A DNA stretch of 64,000 nt from Skermanella stibiiresistens SB22. GTDB lineage: Bacteria; Pseudomonadota; Alphaproteobacteria; Azospirillales; Azospirillaceae. The notes beneath the pieces were generated by a model. The model worked only from the letters and a program-made list of their open reading frames with translations. It had not been told where the DNA came from and searched no databases. Made by a program: the position numbers and the translations under genes. Positions 43,226 to 51,649 of the stretch are shown one piece after another. The stretch is taken from assembly GCF_000576635.1 (NCBI RefSeq), contig NZ_AVFL01000004.1, forward strand, positions 186,001-250,000, written 5' to 3'. Position 1 is the first letter of the stretch. Every line of letters starts with the position of its first letter.

Positions 43226-43641
43226 CGGAAAGCCTGATCCTGCGGACCGCCACCCGGCTCCTGCTCAGCCTGATGCTGCTGTTCTCGATCTTCATCCTGC
43301 TGCGCGGCCACAACGAGCCCGGAGGCGGGTTCATCGGCGGCCTGATCGCCGCCAGCGCCTTCGCGCTCCACTCCATCGCCTTCGGACCGGCGGCGGCCCG
43401 CCAGCTGATGGTCATCGACCCCAAGGCGCTCGCCGCCGCCGGAGTCCTGTGCGCCGTGGCGGCGGGCCTCCCGGCCGCCCTGTTCGGCGACGCCTTCATG
43501 CGAGCCCAATGGTTGCATTGGGGCGAGGGGGAGGCGACGTTCCACGTCGGCACGCCGCTGCTGTTCGACATCGGCGTCTTCCTCGTCGTGATCGGGGCGG
43601 TGCTGACCATCGTCCTGGCCCTGGAAGAGGAGGACGTCTAG
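43222..43641 (+). CDS. mrpB: Mrp-type Na+/H+ antiporter subunit B
   Basis: This 139-aa protein has four membrane helices and the family motif [19 protein letters not shown]. The GTG start lies in the stop region of mrpA (GTGA overlap, 43222-43225). It is an essential subunit of the hetero-oligomeric antiporter complex. The next gene starts directly after its stop codon. Confidence 0.92.
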   Translation: MTESLILRTATRLLLSLMLLFSIFILLRGHNEPGGGFIGGLIAASAFALHSIAFGPAAARQLMVIDPKALAAAGVLCAVAAGLPAALFGDAFMRAQWLHWGEGEATFHVGTPLLFDIGVFLVVIGAVLTIVLALEEEDV

Positions 43642-44112
43642 GTGGAAACCCTGATGGCCTTCACCGTGGGCGCCATGGCGGCGGGCAGCGTCTACCTGCT
43701 GCTCAGCCACAATCTGGTCCGGGTGCTGTTCGGCCTGATCCTGCTCAGCAACGCCGCCAATTTCGTGATCTTCTCGGCGGGCGGCATGGTCGAGGGGGCG
43801 CCGCCGCTGATCGCCAAGGGCGCCAGGGATCTCGCTGGCGTCCACGCCAACCCCTTGCCGCAGGCCCTCATCCTGACGGCGATCGTCATCAGTTTCGGCC
43901 TGCTCGCCTTCGCGCTGGTTCTGGTCTACCGGACATATCAGGAGTTGGGAACGATCGACAGCGACCGCATGCGGCTGGCCGAGCCGCCCTATGACGACCA
44001 GGACATCCCGGAGCCGGAAAACCCGCATCGGATCCACGTCCGCGACGCCGCCCGCCGGGTTGGCAACCGCGTCGACAACCGGATGAGCGCCAACGGGAGC
44101 GACCCCGCATGA
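43642..44112 (+). CDS. mrpC: Mrp-type Na+/H+ antiporter subunit C
   Basis: This 156-aa NuoK-like subunit has three membrane helices: GAMAAGSVYLLLSHNLVRVL, FGLILLSNAANFVIFSAGG and a third at ALILTAIVISFGLLAFALVL, then a hydrophilic tail of about 50 residues. GTG 43642 follows the mrpB TAG with no gap. Its stop overlaps the mrpD ATG by 4 nt. Confidence 0.92.
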   Translation: METLMAFTVGAMAAGSVYLLLSHNLVRVLFGLILLSNAANFVIFSAGGMVEGAPPLIAKGARDLAGVHANPLPQALILTAIVISFGLLAFALVLVYRTYQELGTIDSDRMRLAEPPYDDQDIPEPENPHRIHVRDAARRVGNRVDNRMSANGSDPA

Positions 44113-45617
44113 GTTGGTTCCTCATAGCACCCATCCTGGTGCCCATGACGACCGCGGCGCTGGCCGTCCTGTTGTGGAACCAGCGGCCGGCCCAGCGCGC
44201 CGTCAGCGCCTGTGGAGCCGGGCTGCATCTGATCACCACCATTCTCCTGATGGTCCAGGTCTGGCGGGGCGGCATCCTGGCCGGGCAGATGGGCGACTGG
44301 CCGGCTCCGTTCGGCATCACGCTGGTGGCGGATCACCTCAGCGCGGTCATGGTGCTGATCACCGGCGTCATGGGCTTCGGCGTCTGCCTCTACAGCCTGT
44401 CCGACATGAACGAGAACCGGGAGAACAACGGCTTCCATCCGCTCTACCACGTGCTGCTGACGGGAGTGACCGGCGCCTTCATCACCGGCGACCTGTTCAA
44501 CCTGTATGTCTGGTTCGAGGTGATGCTGATCGCGTCCTTCGCGCTGCTGGCGCTCGGTTCCGAGAAGGAGCAGCTGGACGGAGCGATCAAATACGCCGCG
44601 ATCAACCTTGTCTCCACCGTCATGTTCCTGATCGCGATCGGCACCCTCTATGGATTGACCGGCACGCTGAACATGGCCGATCTGGCGCTGCGGCTGCCGC
44701 ATGTCGAGCAGCGGGGGCTGGTGACCACCATCGCCGTCCTGTTCATGATCGCGTTCGGCATCAAATCCGCCGTCTTTCCCCTATTCTTCTGGCTGCCGGC
44801 CTCCTATCACACCCCCGCCGTGGCGGTCTCGGCGATCTTCGCGGGGTTGCTGACCAAGGTGGGTGTCTACGCCTTGGTCCGGACCTTCACGCTGATCTTC
44901 ACCAGCGACGTCGCCTATACCCATGGCGCCCTGCTTGTCGTGGCCGGCCTGACCATGGTGACCGGGGTGCTCGGCGCCGCGGCGCAGAACGAGATCCGGC
45001 GCATCCTGTCGTTCCACATCATCAGCCAGATCGGCTACATGATCATGGGGCTGGCCTTGTACACGCCGCTGGGCCTGATCGGCGCGGTCTTCTATCTCGT
45101 CCACCACATCATCGTCAAAACCAACCTGTTCCTGGTGGCTGGCATCATCAGGCGGCTGACCGGGTCGATGGAGTTGAAGAGGATCGGGGGATTGTACAAG
45201 GCGTCGCCCCTACTGGTGGTGCTGTTCCTGATCCCGGCGCTCAGCCTCTCCGGAATCCCTCCCTTGTCGGGTTTCTGGGCAAAATTGGTGCTGATCCGGG
45301 CCAGCCTGGAGATCGGCTCATATGCCATCGCCGCGACCGCTGTCCTGGTCGGAGCCCTGACCCTGTTCTCCATGACCAAGATCTGGGGCGAGGCGTTCTG
45401 GAAACCCCATCCCGAAGGTCCGGCCCGCACCTTGGGCATCGGCGATCTGACCGCGACCGAGCGCGCGTTGCTGATCGGTCCGATCATGGTCTTCGCGGCC
45501 CTCACCATCGCCATCGGACTATGGGCCCAGCCCTTCCTGGATCTCGCCACGCGGGCTTCCGGCGAGCTGTTGGAGCGGACGCCTTATATCGACGCGGTCA
45601 TGGGAGTTCGGCCATGA
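44109..45617 (+). CDS. mrpD: Mrp-type Na+/H+ antiporter subunit D
   Basis: This 502-aa NuoM/N-like antiporter subunit has about 14 helices. Key ion-path motifs are NLYVWFEVMLIASFALLAL with the conserved Glu, then FPLFFWLPASYHTPAVAV and IRRILSFHIISQIGYMIMG. The ATG overlaps the mrpC stop and the stop overlaps mrpE (both ATGA), so tight translational coupling continues. Confidence 0.92.
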   Translation: MSWFLIAPILVPMTTAALAVLLWNQRPAQRAVSACGAGLHLITTILLMVQVWRGGILAGQMGDWPAPFGITLVADHLSAVMVLITGVMGFGVCLYSLSDMNENRENNGFHPLYHVLLTGVTGAFITGDLFNLYVWFEVMLIASFALLALGSEKEQLDGAIKYAAINLVSTVMFLIAIGTLYGLTGTLNMADLALRLPHVEQRGLVTTIAVLFMIAFGIKSAVFPLFFWLPASYHTPAVAVSAIFAGLLTKVGVYALVRTFTLIFTSDVAYTHGALLVVAGLTMVTGVLGAAAQNEIRRILSFHIISQIGYMIMGLALYTPLGLIGAVFYLVHHIIVKTNLFLVAGIIRRLTGSMELKRIGGLYKASPLLVVLFLIPALSLSGIPPLSGFWAKLVLIRASLEIGSYAIAATAVLVGALTLFSMTKIWGEAFWKPHPEGPARTLGIGDLTATERALLIGPIMVFAALTIAIGLWAQPFLDLATRASGELLERTPYIDAVMGVRP

Positions 45618-46087
45618 GGTTGTTCATGTTCAACCTGGGGCTGGCGATCGTCTGGCAGGCCGTCTCCGGCTCGTTCAGCCTGGGCGGCCTGTTGGCCGGC
45701 TTCATCGTCGGCTACGGCGTGCTGTGGATCGCCCACCCGCTGTTCGGCGGCAGTCCCTACTTTCGCAAACTGTGGCGCATCATCGGGTTCTTCTTCTACT
45801 TCGTGAAGGAGATGGTGATCGCCAGCCTTCGGGTCGCCTACGATGTCGTGACACCCCTGATCCACGCCCGGCCGGGGATCGTGCGGGTGCCGATCGAGGC
45901 CAGGACCGATCTGGAGATCACGCTGCTCGCCAACCTGATCAACCTGACGCCCGGCAGCGTGACGATCGACGTCTCGCCGGATCGTGACTGCCTGTACATC
46001 CACGCCATGTTCATCGACGATCCGGACGAATTCCGCGCCGCGATCAAGCATGGCATCGAACGCCGTCTGCTGGAGTTGATGCGATGA
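45614..46087 (+). CDS. mrpE: Mrp-type Na+/H+ antiporter subunit E
   Basis: This 157-aa protein has two to three N-terminal membrane helices (MFNLGLAIVWQAVSGSFSLG, then GLLAGFIVGYGVLWI) and a cytoplasmic C-terminal domain with LANLINLTPGSVTIDV, the MnhE family signature. ATG 45614 overlaps the mrpD stop; a much longer frame reading through mrpD in another phase is a shadow. Confidence 0.92.
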   Translation: MRLFMFNLGLAIVWQAVSGSFSLGGLLAGFIVGYGVLWIAHPLFGGSPYFRKLWRIIGFFFYFVKEMVIASLRVAYDVVTPLIHARPGIVRVPIEARTDLEITLLANLINLTPGSVTIDVSPDRDCLYIHAMFIDDPDEFRAAIKHGIERRLLELMR

Positions 46088-46398
46088 GAACCGACCTGTC
46101 GCCCTTTCTGAACTGGTCGATCGAGATCACCCTGGTGGCGCTGCTGGTGTCGATGCTGATCGCCTTCGTGCGGCTGGTCCGGGGCCCGTCGCTGGCCGAT
46201 CGGATCGTGGCGCTCGACCTGCTGACATTGCTGGCGGTGAGCGTCATCGCGGTCTTCACGATCCGGGAGGACCAGCCGGCGTTCCTGGACGCCGCCATCG
46301 CGCTGGGATTGGTCGCGTTCCTGGGCACCGTCGCCTATGCCCGTTTCCTGGAGCGCCGGGGGCGCCATGACAGCGGTGTCGAGGAGCCCCGGGCATGA
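46084..46398 (+). CDS. mrpF: Mrp-type Na+/H+ antiporter subunit F
   Basis: This 104-aa subunit has three helices, with the MnhF motif RLVRGPSLADRIVALDLLT and the following AFLDAAIALGLVAFLGTVA. It overlaps mrpE and mrpG by 4 nt each. Confidence 0.92.
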   Translation: MRTDLSPFLNWSIEITLVALLVSMLIAFVRLVRGPSLADRIVALDLLTLLAVSVIAVFTIREDQPAFLDAAIALGLVAFLGTVAYARFLERRGRHDSGVEEPRA

Positions 46399-46805
46399 GC
46401 GTCCTCTTGCTGGAGATCCTGACCGCGGCGCTGCTGCTGGGCGGTGCCGCGTTCTCCCTGATCAGCGCCATAGGCGTGCTGCGCCTGCCCGACGTGCTGA
46501 TCCGGATGCACGCGTCGAGCAAGTCCGGCACGTTGGGAGCCGGCATGATCCTGGCCGCCGTCGCCGTCCTTTACGGCACCGACCAGATCGTCGCCCGCGC
46601 CGTCGCCGCCATCCTGTTCCTGCTGCTGACCGTCCCGGTCGGCGCCCACATCATTGGTCGGGCCGCCTATGTCACGGGTACCAAGCTTTGGCCAGGAACC
46701 GTGATGGACGAGCTGCGCGCCGACCACGAACGGCGGGAATGTGAAAAACAGGAACGGGAGAAACGGGAGCGTGGTCAGGAGGAACGGGAGGAACGAAACC
46801 CCTGA
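46395..46805 (+). CDS. mrpG: Mrp-type Na+/H+ antiporter subunit G
   Basis: This 136-aa last subunit has three helices and the motif GVLRLPDVLIRMHASSKSGT typical of MnhG/PhaG. The C-terminus is an unusually charged Glu/Arg/Lys tail of about 30 residues (RRECEKQEREKRERGQEERE), predicted to be a cytoplasmic single helix. A bidirectional terminator follows directly. Confidence 0.9.
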   Translation: MSVLLLEILTAALLLGGAAFSLISAIGVLRLPDVLIRMHASSKSGTLGAGMILAAVAVLYGTDQIVARAVAAILFLLLTVPVGAHIIGRAAYVTGTKLWPGTVMDELRADHERRECEKQEREKRERGQEEREERNP

Positions 46806-46809
46806 ACGA

Positions 46810-46835
46810 AAAACGCGGGCCGAGGCCCGCGTTTT
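46810..46835. terminator. Bidirectional intrinsic terminator between mrpG and ompW
   Basis: AAAACGCGGGC (46810-46820) pairs perfectly with GCCCGCGTTTT (46825-46835) around CGAG. The GC stem is flanked by an A-tract and a T-tract, so it works for both convergent transcripts. Confidence 0.9.
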
Positions 46836-46859
46836 CCGGAGTTCGCCGAAGCGGCTGGA

Positions 46860-47534
46860 TCAGAAGCGATAGCCGAGGCCGACGCCGAAGATCCAGGGGT
46901 TGATGTCCACGTCGGCCTTCAGCGCGGTGCCGCCGAGGTTGGCCTTGACGTCCGTGTTCAGCCACAGCTTCTTGACGTCGACGTTCAGCGACCAGGGGCC
47001 GGAGATCGCGTAGTCGATACCGGCCTGGAGGGCGATGCCGAAGCCGTCCTCGTAGCTGATCGAGCGCAGGGCGCCCTTCTTCTCGTTGTAGAACAGGGTG
47101 TAGTTGACGCCGGCGCCGACATAGGGGCTGAACCGCTCCTTCGGCAGGAAGTGGTATTGCAGGGTCAGGGTCGGCGGCAGCAGCCACACGCTGCCCAGGT
47201 CGAGGCCGTTGGAGGCGTCGACGTCATGCTTGGTCGTCGCGGCGATCAACTCGAGCGCGAGGTTCTCGGTCAGGAAGTACGAGACGTCCACTTCCGGGAC
47301 ATAGGCGTTGCCGAGACGGGTGTCGAGGGTGGTGTCGGTGCCGCCGGCGGTCTTGATGTCGCCGCGCTCGGTCGGGATCACGCCGATGCCGCGCAAGCGG
47401 ATGTTGATGTCGCCGGCGGCCTTGGGCTTGAAGGCCCCAGCGTCCTGCGCGCTGGCCGGCGCCGGCGTGCCGGCGGCGAACAGGGCTGCGGTCAGGGCAG
47501 AAACGGCACAGGCGACACGCCAGGAACGAAACAT
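46860..47534 (-). CDS. ompW: OmpW-family outer membrane protein
   Basis: This 224-aa protein has a signal peptide (hydrophobic 8-22, cleavage ASA before Gln30) and an eight-stranded barrel ending in the aromatic C-terminal motif GVGLGYRF. The OmpW pattern is seen in INIRLRGIGVIP, then TLTLQYHFLPKERFSPYVGAG and the later WSLNVDVKKLWLNTDVK. It forms a small hydrophobic channel. OmpW proteins often respond to osmotic, redox or oxygen stress, which suits its position between the antiporter and osmolyte operons. GGAG lies 9 nt before ATG 47534. Confidence 0.9.
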   Translation of the reverse strand: MFRSWRVACAVSALTAALFAAGTPAPASAQDAGAFKPKAAGDINIRLRGIGVIPTERGDIKTAGGTDTTLDTRLGNAYVPEVDVSYFLTENLALELIAATTKHDVDASNGLDLGSVWLLPPTLTLQYHFLPKERFSPYVGAGVNYTLFYNEKKGALRSISYEDGFGIALQAGIDYAISGPWSLNVDVKKLWLNTDVKANLGGTALKADVDINPWIFGVGLGYRF

Positions 47535-48074
47535 TCTTAGTACTCCATTGTTCTTTGAATTCTTTGGAACGAAGCATTTCTCGTCAGAATGGGTCTCTAT
47601 CACACCCCCAATATCATGGCTAGGAGGGTGTATTAGCTGGAAACACCAACAATCAGTTGTTTGTTATATTTAGTAAAGTCATGAGAAACGGCAAAAAGTA
47701 CTAGAGAAACAGATCTGTCTACTTCGAGACCGGATCTGAATTCAGAACGGTGAATTTTTGTGCATCTAGGCTTGCCGAGTGCTGAAGAGTAAAGCCGTTT
47801 CACGTCATCTGATGATGTCTTGGCTCAATAATCGGATATATCGTTTTCGGTATTTTCTATTACGGCTCTGGCTTCACGTATTGGTTCGCCACGATTCGAA
47901 CTTATTCGGCCTCGACGTGTTTAAACAGGAACCGAGCACTGGAGAGTGCTTCCGATGCCCTGGTGTCGCCCGCGACAGGGTGACGCTCCCCTTGACCACC
48001 GGTGCCGCCGACCGCGCTGGGAGTTGACCAGACCGCTTCGGCAGCCGACCAACAAGCAGGAGATCAGACAACCC
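47535..48074. other. AT-rich divergent regulatory region between ompW and the NAGGN operon
   Basis: These 540 bp hold no convincing gene. Several perfect short palindromes occur: ACAGATCTGT (47709-47718), TCTGAATTCAGA (47735-47746), TCATCTGATGA (47805-47815) and the hairpin at 47935-47950. The length and AT content suggest multi-input control of ompW and the osmolyte genes. No specific regulator is identifiable. Confidence 0.55.
47935..47950 (+). promoter_or_regulatory. Small hairpin in the NAGGN operon leader
   Basis: AGCACT (47935-47940) and AGTGCT (47945-47950) form a perfect 6-bp stem with a GGAG loop, 125 bp upstream of the first NAGGN gene. Confidence 0.35.
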
Positions 48075-49847
48075 ATGTGTGGCATTTGCGGTGAGATAAG
48101 GCTCGATCGAAGCGCCGCCGACAGCAGGGCGATCACCGCCATGGCTGACGTGCTGGCGCCCCGCGGCCCCGACAGCGCGGGTGTCTTCGCCCAGGGGCGA
48201 GTGGCGTTCGGCCATCGCCGCCTCAAGATCATCGACCTTTCCGACGCCGCCCAGCAGCCCATGGTCGATCCGGCCCTGGGGCTGACCATCGTGTTCAACG
48301 GCTGCATCTACAATTACCCGGAACTGCGCGCCGAGTTGGAGGGGGAGGGCTACCGGTTCTTCTCCCATGGCGACACCGAGGTGATGCTGAAGGCCTATCA
48401 CGCGTGGGGGCCGCGGTTCGTCGAGAGACTGTACGGCATGTTCGCCTTCGCGATCCTGGAACGCGAGAGCGGCCGGGTCGTGCTGGGCCGCGACCGGCTC
48501 GGCATCAAGCCGCTCTACCTGGCCGAGACGCCGGGCATGATCCGCTTCGCCTCGACCCTGCCGGCCCTGGCGGCGGCGGGCGGCATCGACACCGACATCG
48601 ACCCGGTGGCACTGCACCACTACATGAGCTTCCACGCCGTCGTGCCGGCTCCCCACACCATCCTCAAGGGTGTCCGCAAGTTGGCCCCGGCGACACTGCT
48701 CACGGTCGAGCCCAATGGCGAGCGCCGCGAGGAGGTCTATTGGAAGGCCGATTTCGGGCCCCAGGCCGGCGACGAGCGGCTGTCCAAGGAGGATTGGCAG
48801 GATCTCGTGCTGGCGACGCTCCGGAAGGCGGTCGAGCGGCGGCTGGTCTCGGACGTGCCGGTCGGCGTGCTGCTGTCGGGCGGGCTGGACAGCTCGATCA
48901 TCGTGGCCCTGCTGGCGGAGGCCGGGCAGACCGGTCTCAAGACCTTCTCGATCGGGTTCGAAACCGTCGGCGAGGAGAGCGGCGACGAGTTCCAGTATTC
49001 CGACATCATCGCCAAGCGGTTCGACACCGACCACCACAAGCTGTTCATCGACAGCGGCCGGGCCTTGCCGGAATTGGAGAACTGCGTCCGCGCCATGGCG
49101 GAGCCCATGGTCAGCCACGACGCGATCGGCTTCTACCTGCTGTCACAGGAGGTCTCGAAGCACGTCAAGGTCGTGCAGAGCGGGCAGGGCGCCGACGAGA
49201 TCTTCGGGGGATATCACTGGTATCCGCCGATGATGGAGAGCCGCGACCCGGTCGGCGACTACGCCAAGGTCTTCTTCGACCGCGACCACAAGGAGATGGC
49301 CGAGGTGCTCGATCCGCGCATGCTGGGCGAGGATCACAGCCGCGCCTTCGTGGAGCGTCACTTCGCCCAGCCGGGCGCCGACCGGCCGATCGACAAGGCG
49401 CTGCGCCTCGACACCAACGTCATGCTGGTCGACGATCCCGTCAAGCGGGTCGACAACATGACCATGGCCTGGGGCCTGGAGGGCCGTGTGCCCTTCCTGG
49501 ACCATGACTTGGTCGAACTGGCGGCGCGGGTCCCGCCCGAGCTGAAGATCGCCGAGGGCGGCAAATACGTCCTGAAGGAGGCCGGCCGGAAGGTCGTCCC
49601 GTCCGAGGTGATCGACCGCCCCAAGGGCTACTTCCCGATGCCGGCGCTCAAATATCTGCGCGGTCCCTACCTCGAACTCGTCCGCGACGTGTTGAACCAG
49701 CCGAAGGCGCGCGAGCGGGGCCTGTTCCAGCGGCCCTATGTCGACCGGCTGCTGGCCGATCCGGACAAGCACATCACGCCACTGCGCGGCTCGAAGCTCT
49801 GGCAGGTCGCCCTGCTGGAATATTGGCTCCAGACACATGGCATCTGA
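48075..49847 (+). CDS. N-acetylglutaminylglutamine amidotransferase (NAGGN synthesis)
   Basis: This 590-aa asparagine-synthetase-type enzyme (class II glutamine amidotransferase plus ATP-dependent amide synthase) starts MCGICGEIRL with the N-terminal nucleophile Cys2 after Met removal. The GATase domain has APRGPDSAGVF and VFNGCIYNYPEL; the synthase PP-loop is LLSGGLDSSIIVALLAE. It amidates N-acetylglutaminylglutamine to the neutral osmolyte NAGGN. The assignment against plain AsnB rests on the two following genes, which complete the NAGGN set. The upstream extension of the frame to 47946 is not conserved. Confidence 0.9.
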   Translation: MCGICGEIRLDRSAADSRAITAMADVLAPRGPDSAGVFAQGRVAFGHRRLKIIDLSDAAQQPMVDPALGLTIVFNGCIYNYPELRAELEGEGYRFFSHGDTEVMLKAYHAWGPRFVERLYGMFAFAILERESGRVVLGRDRLGIKPLYLAETPGMIRFASTLPALAAAGGIDTDIDPVALHHYMSFHAVVPAPHTILKGVRKLAPATLLTVEPNGERREEVYWKADFGPQAGDERLSKEDWQDLVLATLRKAVERRLVSDVPVGVLLSGGLDSSIIVALLAEAGQTGLKTFSIGFETVGEESGDEFQYSDIIAKRFDTDHHKLFIDSGRALPELENCVRAMAEPMVSHDAIGFYLLSQEVSKHVKVVQSGQGADEIFGGYHWYPPMMESRDPVGDYAKVFFDRDHKEMAEVLDPRMLGEDHSRAFVERHFAQPGADRPIDKALRLDTNVMLVDDPVKRVDNMTMAWGLEGRVPFLDHDLVELAARVPPELKIAEGGKYVLKEAGRKVVPSEVIDRPKGYFPMPALKYLRGPYLELVRDVLNQPKARERGLFQRPYVDRLLADPDKHITPLRGSKLWQVALLEYWLQTHGI

Positions 49848-49850
49848 TCG

Positions 49851-51623
49851 ATGACCCAACCTCCCAATCCCCGCCCTCAGCCCCGCGCGCGGCATCGCCT
49901 GGAGCGGCGCAACGCGCCGTCCCTGCGCAACTGGTATTCGCGCGACCAGGGCCACCCGGACCACGCCGGCCTCGAGGAGAATGTCACGGTCGATTGCGGC
50001 TGGGGCCGGCTGCTGTTCGCCCACACCTTCAAGGAACTCCCGGACCTGGCCCAGGCGCTGCGGGACGAGACCCAGGGGCGGCGCGACATCGCGCTGTACC
50101 TGCGGGATCCCCACGTGGCCCTGTCACTGGCGCCGCAGGAACTGTTCCTCGACCCATCGCACACCTACAGGCTGTGGCTGGAGAATTATCGGCCCAGCCG
50201 CCGGCGCCCGCGCGGTTTCACGGTGCGCCGGCTGCGGACGGTCGAGGACGCCGAGGCGGTCAACCGGATCTACGCCAGCCGGAACATGGTGCAGGTGCCG
50301 TCGCACTTCTTCCATGACCAGCGCAACAGCCGCGTCCTGACCTATTTCGTCGCGGTCGACGCCGCGACCAACTCCGTGATCGGATCGGTCACCGGGGTCG
50401 ACCACGGCCGGGCCTTCAACGATCCGGAGGACGGCTCGTCCCTGTGGTGTCTGGCGGTCGATCCGCAGGCCTCGTTCCCCGGCATCGGCGAGAACCTGGT
50501 GCGGACGCTGGCCGAGCACTTCCAGGCGCGCGGGCGGAGCTTCATGGACCTGTCCGTGATGCACGACAACGCCAACGCCATAGCGCTTTACGAGAAATTG
50601 GGTTTCCAACGGGTGCCGGTGTTCGCCTTGAAGACCAAGAACTCGATCAACGAGAAGCTCTATGTCGGGCCGCCGCCCGACGAGACGCTGAACCCCTACG
50701 CGATGATCATCATCAACGAGGCCCGCCGGCGCGGTATCGGGGTCGAGGTGGTGGACGCCGAGGGCGGCTACTTCACCCTCAGCTATGGCGGCCGGTCGAT
50801 CACCTGCCGGGAGAGCCTGAGCGAACTGACCACGGCGGTCGCCATGAGCCGCTGCGATGACAAGGCGGTGACGCGTCGTCTGATGGTCAAGGCGGGGCTG
50901 AGCGTCCCGGCGCAGCAGGTCGCCGCCGAGCCCGGGGACGACGCCGCCTTCCTGGAGAAGCACGGGTCCATCGTCGTCAAGCCCGCCAGGGGCGAGCAGG
51001 GCAAGGGCATCACGGTCGATGTCCGAACGCCGGAGGATGTCGCCAAGGCGGTGGCCGAGGCCCGCAACCACGCCGAGACGGTGCTGCTGGAACAGTTCGT
51101 CGAAGGCGATGACCTGCGGATCATCGTGATCGATTACCGCGTGGTCGCCGCCGCGATCCGGCGGCCGGCCGAGGTGACCGGAACGGGAGAGCACACGGTC
51201 GCCGAACTGATCGAGGCTCAGAGCCGGCGGCGGGCGGCGGCCACCGGCGGCGAGAGCCGCATCCCCATGGACGCCGAGACCGAGCGCTGCGTCGCCGCCA
51301 ACGGCTTCTCCATGACGGACGTATTGCCGGAAGGCACGGTCCTGCCGGTCCGCAAGACCGCCAACCTCCACACCGGCGGCACCATCCACGACGTCACCGA
51401 CCGGCTGCACCGCACGCTGGTGGATGCCGCCATCGCGGGCGCCAAGGCGCTGGACATCCCGCTGGTGGGGTTCGACCTCCTGGTTCCGTCGGTGACACAG
51501 CCCGATTATGTCATAATCGAGGCCAATGAGCGCCCCGGCCTCGCCAACCATGAACCTCAGCCGACCGCCGAGCGTTTCGTTGACTTGTTGTTCCCGAACA
51601 CCAAGCCCCTATCCAACGGATAG
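49851..51623 (+). CDS. N-acetylglutaminylglutamine synthetase (GNAT plus ATP-grasp fusion)
   Basis: This 590-aa fusion makes N-acetyl-Gln-Gln. The N-terminal half is a GNAT acetyltransferase (RGFTVRRLRTVEDAEAVNRI, then the acetyl-CoA region WCLAVDPQASFPGIGENLVR and ending ALYEKLGFQRVPVF). The C-terminal half is an ATP-grasp ligase like cyanophycin/glutathione synthetases (SIVVKPARGEQGKGITVDV, then LLEQFVEGDDLRIIVID and VIIEANERPGLANHEP). It starts 3 bp after the amidotransferase stop. A strong hairpin spans its stop codon (51606-51626). Confidence 0.93.
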   Translation: MTQPPNPRPQPRARHRLERRNAPSLRNWYSRDQGHPDHAGLEENVTVDCGWGRLLFAHTFKELPDLAQALRDETQGRRDIALYLRDPHVALSLAPQELFLDPSHTYRLWLENYRPSRRRPRGFTVRRLRTVEDAEAVNRIYASRNMVQVPSHFFHDQRNSRVLTYFVAVDAATNSVIGSVTGVDHGRAFNDPEDGSSLWCLAVDPQASFPGIGENLVRTLAEHFQARGRSFMDLSVMHDNANAIALYEKLGFQRVPVFALKTKNSINEKLYVGPPPDETLNPYAMIIINEARRRGIGVEVVDAEGGYFTLSYGGRSITCRESLSELTTAVAMSRCDDKAVTRRLMVKAGLSVPAQQVAAEPGDDAAFLEKHGSIVVKPARGEQGKGITVDVRTPEDVAKAVAEARNHAETVLLEQFVEGDDLRIIVIDYRVVAAAIRRPAEVTGTGEHTVAELIEAQSRRRAAATGGESRIPMDAETERCVAANGFSMTDVLPEGTVLPVRKTANLHTGGTIHDVTDRLHRTLVDAAIAGAKALDIPLVGFDLLVPSVTQPDYVIIEANERPGLANHEPQPTAERFVDLLFPNTKPLSNG

Positions 51624-51626
51624 GGG
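51606..51626 (+). promoter_or_regulatory. Perfect 9-bp RNA hairpin spanning the stop codon of the NAGGN synthetase gene
   Basis: CCCCTATCC (51606-51614) and GGATAGGGG (51618-51626) enclose AAC; the TAG stop (51621-51623) lies in the 3' arm. No T-tract follows, so mRNA processing, stability or partial attenuation before the peptidase gene is more likely than full termination. Confidence 0.5.
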
Positions 51627-51649
51627 AAACGAAGCGAGAAGCTTGAAAA

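Noticed and set aside
47827-47838. 12-mer AATAATCGGATA shared with 6202-6213
   Set aside because: A 12-base match is expected many times by chance in 64 kb, and the second copy lacks the palindrome.
47885-47905. tRNA T-loop-like string (GATTCGAAC)
   Set aside because: No cloverleaf or acceptor stem can be drawn around it on either strand.
47779-48027. 82-codon plus-strand frame upstream of the NAGGN genes
   Set aside because: There is no ribosome site or family, the frame runs into the amidotransferase leader and its composition changes midway.
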